DNA of 64,000 bases, taken from contig NZ_OW485601.1 of the NCBI RefSeq assembly GCF_937425535.1, forward strand, positions 3,517,501-3,581,500. The letters are read 5' to 3'. The notes beneath the pieces are model-generated. The model was given only the letters and a program-made list of their open reading frames with translations. It made no database searches and was not told the DNA's origin. The translations under genes were made by a program, and so were the position numbers. Shown here piece after piece: positions 58,455-64,000 of the stretch (the stretch's first letter is position 1; every line of letters starts with the position of its first letter). This DNA is from Rhodovastum atsumiense. GTDB lineage: Bacteria > Pseudomonadota > Alphaproteobacteria > Acetobacterales > Acetobacteraceae.

Positions 58455-60397
58455 CGGGCGAAGGCTCCGGCGCGCCGGGCCAGCGCCGCTTCGAACCGAT
58501 CCGCCGCGGCCTGCACGTTGCCGGCCACTTCGGTGGTTTCCTCGATGCCACAGCGCAACTGGCCGACCGCGGTGGCAAGCTGTCCCTGCACCTCCGCCAC
58601 CATCCTGTTGCCCTCGGTGCTGATCTCGCGGATGCCGCTCACGAGCTTCTCGAAGGTCCGCTCCAGCGCCTGGTCGGTGGCCTCGAAGCGGCCGCGGTAG
58701 GAGTCGAAGGCGTGCCCGGCCGTGCGCGAGGTCTCGCCCATGATCTCCGCCGTGGCGCGGATGCCGTCATGCACCTGCCCGGCGCTTTTCAGCCCCTCGG
58801 CGACCTGGCGGGCGGAGGCCTCGACATTGGCCATGATCGACCGCACCGGCTCGGTGGCCTTCTGCACCTGGGTGGCGGCGGCGGCGAAGGTGGTCCCCGC
58901 CGTGTTGATGGTTTCCCCGGTCTTCTGCAACTGGCCGACATGGCCGGCCAGCATCCGTTCGAGCTGCTGGAACTGGGTCGCCGCGGCTTCCATGCGCCCG
59001 GCCATGCTGCCCGCCGCCTTCTGCAGGCTGCCGCTTGCTTCGCGCGTGGAGCTGGCCAGGACCTCGCCCATGGCCTGGGCCGCGGTGGCCAGTTGCCCGG
59101 CCGCGGCCCGGCTGCCATGCACCAACTGGTCGCTGCCCTTGCTCGCGTGGTCGCGGATCTGCCCGGCCAGGAGCTGCAGGCTTTCGAACAGCGGCCGCAG
59201 GGCGGCCTCGGACTGCTCGCGCGCCTGCCGCAGCGCCGTCGTGGTGGTCGCCTCGAGCCCGCCCTGCATCGCGGCGATGGTCCGGCCGCTCCTGTCCAGG
59301 GCCTCCGTGACCTCGCCGATCCGGTCCAGCAGCCCCGCCAGCCGGTCATCGATGGTCTCGGCCATGCGGGTGGCGGTCCCGGTCATGGCGGCCGTGGCCT
59401 GGGCGAGGCCCTGGCCGAACGCCTCGCCGCTCTGGCCGAAGCCGGCCTGGGTGGCGCGGATGGCCTCGGCCGCCTGTTCCAGCCGCTCGGCCATGCGGGC
59501 GAGCGCGCCGTCGCCGGAGGTCCACATCCCGCCGCTCATGGCCTCGATCGCGTCGACCACCGGCACCAGGGCCGCGTCGAGCCGCGCCGGCAGGGCGTCG
59601 AGCCGGCCGCCGACCACGGCGTTCAGCCGGGCCTCGAAGGCGGTCGCGACGTCGTCGGCCAGGGTCTGCATGCGCGTGCCCTGCGCATGGGATGCGAGCA
59701 GCTGGTCCATCAGCAGGACCTCCGGCGTCACCAGGGTGGTCAGCTCCTGGACGTCGGCGGCGAAGTCGGTGACCGCCGCATGCTGGTCCGCCGCCACCCA
59801 CCGGCCGAAGAACGTCCAGCCGACGAACAGCAGGATGCCGAAGATGGAGGTGATGAACTTGGCGGAGGAGACGCTCAGGATCTGGTTGATGCCGGCCCGC
59901 AGCATGACCGCGTCGTCGACGTTTCCCACCTTCATCAACGCGGCCGAGAGCCCGACGAAGGTGAACAGCAGCCCCAGGCACAGGAACACGGTGGCCCAGG
60001 TGGTGATCCATTTTTCGTAGCCGTGTCCGCCCAGCCGCTCGGGGACGAACCAGGCCCGCGGGTCGATGGAATTGACGAAGGTGCCGTCGTCGAGCGGGTT
60101 CGGCCGCAGTGCCGCGCGGTACTGGCGCCAGGCTGGACTGACCGTGGCGTTTTCGGCGAGATCGCGGGAGATGACGTTCAGGCGCTTGAGGTCACTGTCG
60201 CCCGCCGCTACCAGGGCCAGCCGCACCACCCGCCCGGCGGACTCGACCGCTTTTCGGAACACAAGGTGCCGCCACAGGATCCAGCCGCCGGCGGCACCGC
60301 ACAGCAGGATCATTCCCAGGACGATGACGGTCGCCTTGTCCTTGCTGTCGAACCAGCCAATGATGTCTGTCAGTAATTCCGCAATCCAATGGATCAA
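58451..60397 (-). CDS. zorA: ZorA-like (MotA/ExbB-type) channel protein with long cytosolic tail
   Basis: Three membrane helices are visible (about 24-45, 132-156 and 183-205), with FLCLGLLFTFVGLSAAL and FITSIFGILLFVGWTFFGRW in the MotA/ExbB core. A tail of about 440 residues follows. It is a continuous, heptad-like helix rich in Ala, Gln, Thr and Glu, which is the hallmark of ZorA and absent from flagellar MotA. In Zorya the ZorA tail carries the signal inward from the ZorA5B2 complex. GGAG abuts the ATG at 60403 but is 6 bases before an in-frame TTG at 60397, so I prefer the latter. Transcription order is zorA, zorB, third gene. Confidence 0.88.
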   Translation of the reverse strand: MIHWIAELLTDIIGWFDSKDKATVIVLGMILLCGAAGGWILWRHLVFRKAVESAGRVVRLALVAAGDSDLKRLNVISRDLAENATVSPAWRQYRAALRPNPLDDGTFVNSIDPRAWFVPERLGGHGYEKWITTWATVFLCLGLLFTFVGLSAALMKVGNVDDAVMLRAGINQILSVSSAKFITSIFGILLFVGWTFFGRWVAADQHAAVTDFAADVQELTTLVTPEVLLMDQLLASHAQGTRMQTLADDVATAFEARLNAVVGGRLDALPARLDAALVPVVDAIEAMSGGMWTSGDGALARMAERLEQAAEAIRATQAGFGQSGEAFGQGLAQATAAMTGTATRMAETIDDRLAGLLDRIGEVTEALDRSGRTIAAMQGGLEATTTTALRQAREQSEAALRPLFESLQLLAGQIRDHASKGSDQLVHGSRAAAGQLATAAQAMGEVLASSTREASGSLQKAAGSMAGRMEAAATQFQQLERMLAGHVGQLQKTGETINTAGTTFAAAATQVQKATEPVRSIMANVEASARQVAEGLKSAGQVHDGIRATAEIMGETSRTAGHAFDSYRGRFEATDQALERTFEKLVSGIREISTEGNRMVAEVQGQLATAVGQLRCGIEETTEVAGNVQAAADRFEAALARRAGAFAR

Positions 60398-60620
60398 CGT
60401 CATCTCCGATATGGCTGTTCATGCCCAGCAGATCCCAGAAGATCCTTTTGGGTATGGTTTACTATTTACGACAACACGTGGAATTTACCTCCGTGTTGTT
60501 CGTAGCAAATGGCGAGGTGACTCGCGATACTAAAGTGATTCTCGATGCAGAAGTAATTTACTGGCCGGTTTATCAATTTAAAGGCGAATTCCTGCGGATG
60601 GTGCCGGTATCCCTGGCGGA

Positions 60621-62708
60621 CTACGCCACCACGACGTCGCGAACCGTCAGGGTCTGGTCGGGCAGCGCCGCCGCATATCCGCTGGCGTTGCTGCCCGTCG
60701 GATGCAGCACCAGGGTGGCGCTGTGCGCGCCCGGCGGCGCCGCGGCGCTGGCCATGATCCTGAGGCCTCCCCGCAACTCTTCCGCCTCGAGGCCGGCGAA
60801 GGAATTGGCCCCGTTCACCCGGATGCCAGGATTTTCCGCCACCGAGAAATTGCCCGACAGCAGGTCCGACGGCCCGGCCGCGGCATTGGCCACTGCCAGC
60901 GAGACCAGCTTGTCGGTATCGCCCACATGCAGCGTGCCAAGATCGAGCGTCCAGGCGTTCCCGCTGTGGCTCAGCCGGCCCGGACCGGACTGCGCGATGA
61001 AGGCGGGGGCGGCATGGTTCAGCACCTTGCCGGTGATCGGCAGCGTCTGGCCGCCGTCGAAGTAGCGTCCACCGTCGATTTTCACGCCGGCCCCGTAGGC
61101 GATGTGGACCGCCTGTCCCCGCAGCGGGCCTGCGGTGGTGGCATGCAGGATGATCGGGTAGCGCGCGAGGCCGCCGCGTCCGTTGATGGTGAAGTCCTGC
61201 GCGATGGTCCCGGCGCCGCTCAGCCGCGGGTCGGTGACGGAACCGCCATGTGCCGCGCTCTGGACCGCCCCGTACAGTTCGGGGCCGGCGTTGCCGGACC
61301 CGTTCTCGATCCCGAAGCCCTTGAGCACCGTCTCCCCGACATGGACGGTGCCGAAATCGATCGTGGTCATGACATCCGGCCAGGGCAGGGGGCCGGTCAG
61401 GGGGGTCACGATGGGTTCCGGCTGGTCCGTGAAGGGCGGCAGGAAGTCGCCGCTGCCGCTGATCCCGGCGGCGGCATCGAAGCTGTTGCCGCTGCCCGCA
61501 TTGCGGTTGACCGGCCCCCAGATCGAGTTCAAGGCCAGGTCGGGCTCGCCCAGGTCCAGCCGTCCGCCAGGCCGGCTGCCGGCCGGTCCCTGCAGGGTCA
61601 GGCTCTCGAAGCGCCCCGCGGTATCGTCGTTCCCCCGGGGCGGCAGGGCGGTGCGTCGGGAGATGTCCAGCACGCTGCCGGGGCCGATCACTATGTCGCC
61701 GCCCCTGCCCAGTTTCGCTCCGCGGATGGTCAGGCGGCCGCCGTCGATGACGGCCATTCTGCCCACGACGTGGCTGTCCTGGGGGGTGCCGCGCAGCGTC
61801 ACCCGTGCGCCCTTGTCCACGAGCAGCGAGGCGCGGTTGACGGCACCCGTGACCTCGGCCGTGCCGCCGGCGAACCAGGCGATGTCGTTGGCGCCCGGTG
61901 CCTGCCTCGCCATCCCATGGGTGCGGATGTCCTGCCAATTGGCCGGGTCGTTGAAGGCCCCATGGGTGCCGCCGGTCCAGACATAGATGGCGCCGGAGGA
62001 ATTGGTGAGGGGCAGGTGCGGCTCCAGCCTGCCTCCGAGGCCCAGGGCACCGCCACCGGCGGATTGCGGCAACCGGGCGCGTTCGCTGCCCAGTCCTGCG
62101 GCATTCGCCGTCGTGCCGCCGGTCTGGGGCAGGGTGTAGGTTGTCCCCGTACGGGCGTCGCTGTAGCTGTGCACGCGCACCTGGCCGGGGGCGATCCGGT
62201 CAAAGGCGACGACATCCGTGATCAGGTAGCTGCCCTGGCCGGTGGGGATGACCTTGCCTGGCTGGTAGCCGTAGCGCCCGTCATCGCCGACCTCTCCCTC
62301 ATAGGAATTGCCGTCCGGGTAGGTGAAAATGAAGCCATAGACCCGTGAGTGGGCCGACAGCGGCGTGGATGGGCCGAAGCTGACATCCGGCAGGAACAGG
62401 GGGCGGTCCCGTTCAGACCCGAGTCCGGCGGTGCCCGATGGGCTTTGCCCGCTCTGCCCGCCAATGGTCTCCAAGGTCCTGGCGGCGGCGGCTCTGAAAT
62501 AGGATGTTACCTGCACCGTGCCGACGGCGGCGCCGGCATCGGCGGGCGTGCTGGCCCCGATGGTGTAGGTGCCATCCTTGCCGGCGATGGTCCGGCCAGT
62601 CCGCAACCCTTGGCTGCCGTCGTCGATCACCGACCCGAAATAGCTGTCGCCGCTGGTCCTGTATGAATAGACAAACTGAAATTGTTGTTTCGTGACTGGG
62701 GTCGGCAT
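60621..62708 (-). CDS. Large surface-type protein with N-terminal repeats and choice-of-anchor-like domains (695 aa)
   Basis: Two N-terminal repeats of about 105 residues each read YSYRTSGDSYFGSVIDDGSQ... and FTYPDGNSYEGEVGDDGRYG..., both ending in AGLGSER-x-R. The middle has YVWTGGTHGAFNDPANWQD, a motif of autotransporter-type and adhesin proteins, then beta-helix-like Gly-rich sequence (LLVDKGARVTLRGTPQDSHV, MAVIDGGRLTIRGAKLGRGG). The last 270 residues hold two domains beginning IDFGTVHVGETVLKGFGIEN and LDLGTLHVGDTDKLVSLAVA, the choice-of-anchor D style. No N-terminal signal peptide and no beta-barrel is seen, so export may be by a type I system. The function is unknown; adhesion is a guess. 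Confidence 0.82.
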   Translation of the reverse strand: MPTPVTKQQFQFVYSYRTSGDSYFGSVIDDGSQGLRTGRTIAGKDGTYTIGASTPADAGAAVGTVQVTSYFRAAAARTLETIGGQSGQSPSGTAGLGSERDRPLFLPDVSFGPSTPLSAHSRVYGFIFTYPDGNSYEGEVGDDGRYGYQPGKVIPTGQGSYLITDVVAFDRIAPGQVRVHSYSDARTGTTYTLPQTGGTTANAAGLGSERARLPQSAGGGALGLGGRLEPHLPLTNSSGAIYVWTGGTHGAFNDPANWQDIRTHGMARQAPGANDIAWFAGGTAEVTGAVNRASLLVDKGARVTLRGTPQDSHVVGRMAVIDGGRLTIRGAKLGRGGDIVIGPGSVLDISRRTALPPRGNDDTAGRFESLTLQGPAGSRPGGRLDLGEPDLALNSIWGPVNRNAGSGNSFDAAAGISGSGDFLPPFTDQPEPIVTPLTGPLPWPDVMTTIDFGTVHVGETVLKGFGIENGSGNAGPELYGAVQSAAHGGSVTDPRLSGAGTIAQDFTINGRGGLARYPIILHATTAGPLRGQAVHIAYGAGVKIDGGRYFDGGQTLPITGKVLNHAAPAFIAQSGPGRLSHSGNAWTLDLGTLHVGDTDKLVSLAVANAAAGPSDLLSGNFSVAENPGIRVNGANSFAGLEAEELRGGLRIMASAAAPPGAHSATLVLHPTGSNASGYAAALPDQTLTVRDVVVA

Positions 62709-62849
62709 GGTGATTTCACCGCATCATCTATGTTTGCGATGAAATCCATATTAAGAATCATTTTTGGTATTTTCTTTAACTGAAAATTCCATGGCGGGAT
62801 TGTGACCCTGGGCGCCTGCGATCCCCCAAAGGCGGTCTCACGGGCGGCC

Positions 62850-64000
62850 TCAGGTGGCCTGCCGGCGCACCTCGCCGAGGAAGCGCGCGACTTCCTCGCG
62901 CAGGTTCCGCGCCGACTCCGAGAGCTGGTTCGAGGTGTCGAGCACCGAGGACGAGGCCTGCTCGACCTTCCCGGACACCTCGCGCAACTGCCCGGCGCCG
63001 GTCGAGACGATGTCGGTGGCGCTGGCGGCGCTGGTGATGTTGCCGGCGATCTCGCGGGTCGCCGCCCCCTGCTGCTCGACTGCCGCGGCGATCGAGGAGG
63101 AGATGCCGTCCACCTGCCGCACGGTGGCGGAGATCGCCTCGACCGCCGTCACCGCCCGTCCGGTCGCGGCCTGGATGCGCTCGATCTCGGCGCGGATCTG
63201 CTCGGTGGCACGGGTGGTCTGGGCGGCGAGGGTCTTCACCTCGCCGGCCACCACGGCGAAGCCGCGGCCGGCTTCGCCGGCGCGGGCGGCCTCGATGGTG
63301 GCGTTCAGCGCCAGCAGGTTGGTCTGGCCGGCGATGGTGGTGATCAGGCCGACCACCTCGCCGATCTGCCCCGCCGCGCCGGCCAGCTCGTGCATCAGGG
63401 CGGAGGTGGCCGTCACCTGGGAGGAGGCGCCGCGGGCCGAACCGGCGGCCTCGGTGACGCGGCGGGCGATTTCCTGGATCGAGGCGGAAAGCTGCTCGGT
63501 GGCGGCGGCCACGGTCTGCACCGAGGACGCGGCCTGGCCGGCGCCGCTGCCCACCGTCTCGGCCTGGGTGCGCGCGGCGCCGGCCGCGCCGGTAAGGTCC
63601 CCGGCGGCGCCGTGCAGGCTGACCGCCTGGCGGGACACGTCGTCGACGACCGTGCCGACCGATTGCTGCAGGGCGTCGGCGAGCCGGGTGAGGGTGGCGG
63701 CGCGCTCGCGCTCGGCGGTCGCCTTGAGCGTGGCCTGCTCCGCGCGGAGGTGGTCGGCCGCGGCCAGGGTCTCGCGCACCACGCCGAGCGCGCGCGCCAT
63801 CTCCCCCACTTCGTCGCCGCGCCCGGTCATGGCGACCGCGCTGGCGTGATCGCCGGCGGCCAGTGCCGCCAGCCGGTCGCGCAGCGCCCGCATCGAGCCG
63901 GCGACATCGGCGCCGAGCCACCAGGCGACGCCGCCGGCAATCACCAGGGCCCCCAGGATCACGGTCGCGACGCTCCAGAGATAGGCGTGGAAGGCGGCGC
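62850..64000 (-). CDS. Methyl-accepting chemotaxis protein, 5' end cut by window edge
   Basis: The frame is open through the right edge; the first visible codons read [20 protein letters not shown] and continue into a membrane helix. A HAMP linker and the signalling domain with [20 protein letters not shown] and [20 protein letters not shown] follow, ending in [14 protein letters not shown]. The sensor domain lies outside the window. The C-terminus has no CheR-binding pentapeptide. It is a sibling of the receptor at 5758 but without PilZ. Confidence 0.92.
   Translation of the reverse strand, partial: AAFHAYLWSVATVILGALVIAGGVAWWLGADVAGSMRALRDRLAALAAGDHASAVAMTGRGDEVGEMARALGVVRETLAAADHLRAEQATLKATAERERAATLTRLADALQQSVGTVVDDVSRQAVSLHGAAGDLTGAAGAARTQAETVGSGAGQAASSVQTVAAATEQLSASIQEIARRVTEAAGSARGASSQVTATSALMHELAGAAGQIGEVVGLITTIAGQTNLLALNATIEAARAGEAGRGFAVVAGEVKTLAAQTTRATEQIRAEIERIQAATGRAVTAVEAISATVRQVDGISSSIAAAVEQQGAATREIAGNITSAASATDIVSTGAGQLREVSGKVEQASSSVLDTSNQLSESARNLREEVARFLGEVRRQAT

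Noticed and set aside
1-64000. tRNA, rRNA, prophage, plasmid origin and riboswitch signals
   Set aside because: Reading both strands I found no convincing tRNA T-loop/acceptor arrangement, rRNA sequence, phage structural gene, origin repeats or riboswitch box. A covariance-model scan would be needed to exclude them fully.

Overview
This is a very GC-rich bacterial chromosome segment (non-coding gaps are clearly AT-richer) that reads as an alphaproteobacterium. Rhodospirillales/Acetobacteraceae is my best guess, from the Flp/Tad pilus pieces, the KaiB/KaiC pair, the many PAS hybrid kinases, and a hairpin-repeat style I associate with that group. The taxonomy is inference only. I recognised no tRNA, rRNA, CRISPR array, prophage or replication origin. 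One insertion sequence is present.

The window is dominated by signalling. From left to right it holds: a Flp pilin cut by the left edge; a hybrid histidine kinase; a TadG-like pilus protein with a von Willebrand A domain; a chemoreceptor ending in a PilZ (c-di-GMP) domain; a membrane protein plus family 2 glycosyltransferase pair; an NRAMP manganese transporter; and several small unknown proteins. At 14.1-17.6 kb there is a four-gene clock operon: an unknown 215-residue protein, a receiver protein with a KaiA/RsbU-like C-terminus, KaiB and KaiC. At 17.8-26.3 kb two 992-residue paralogous hybrid kinases flank a bicistron of a CarH-type B12-binding (light-sensing type) protein and a histidine kinase. 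At 26.6-32.3 kb a seven-gene operon joins a chemoreceptor, a PAS kinase and a single-domain receiver to a stressosome module (RsbR, RsbS, RsbT and an RsbX-type phosphatase fused to an ATPase domain).

From 32.6 to 50.6 kb come an RTX calcium-binding protein, a GGDEF-EAL protein, and a lactate-permease-family transporter / cupin / iron alcohol dehydrogenase / GntR cluster. These are followed by a glycine- and tryptophan-rich peptide with a double-glycine-like leader, then tandem GGDEF-EAL paralogues. The second paralogue is split by an IS1595-type element that carries a passenger gene. An orphan ParA closes the stretch. From 50.7 to 64 kb there are another hybrid kinase, a remnant of a short-chain dehydrogenase, a secreted polysaccharide deacetylase, an ABC-F ATPase, a Zorya-like anti-phage operon (ZorA, ZorB and a 293-residue third protein), a large repetitive surface-type protein, and a chemoreceptor cut by the right edge.

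The common thread is integration of light, redox/stress, time and c-di-GMP signals. None of the kinases sits beside a DNA-binding response regulator, so their outputs must lie elsewhere. The two strongest leads for undescribed biology are the KaiA-like receiver protein in a non-cyanobacterial kai operon and the three-gene Zorya-like operon with a divergent third component.
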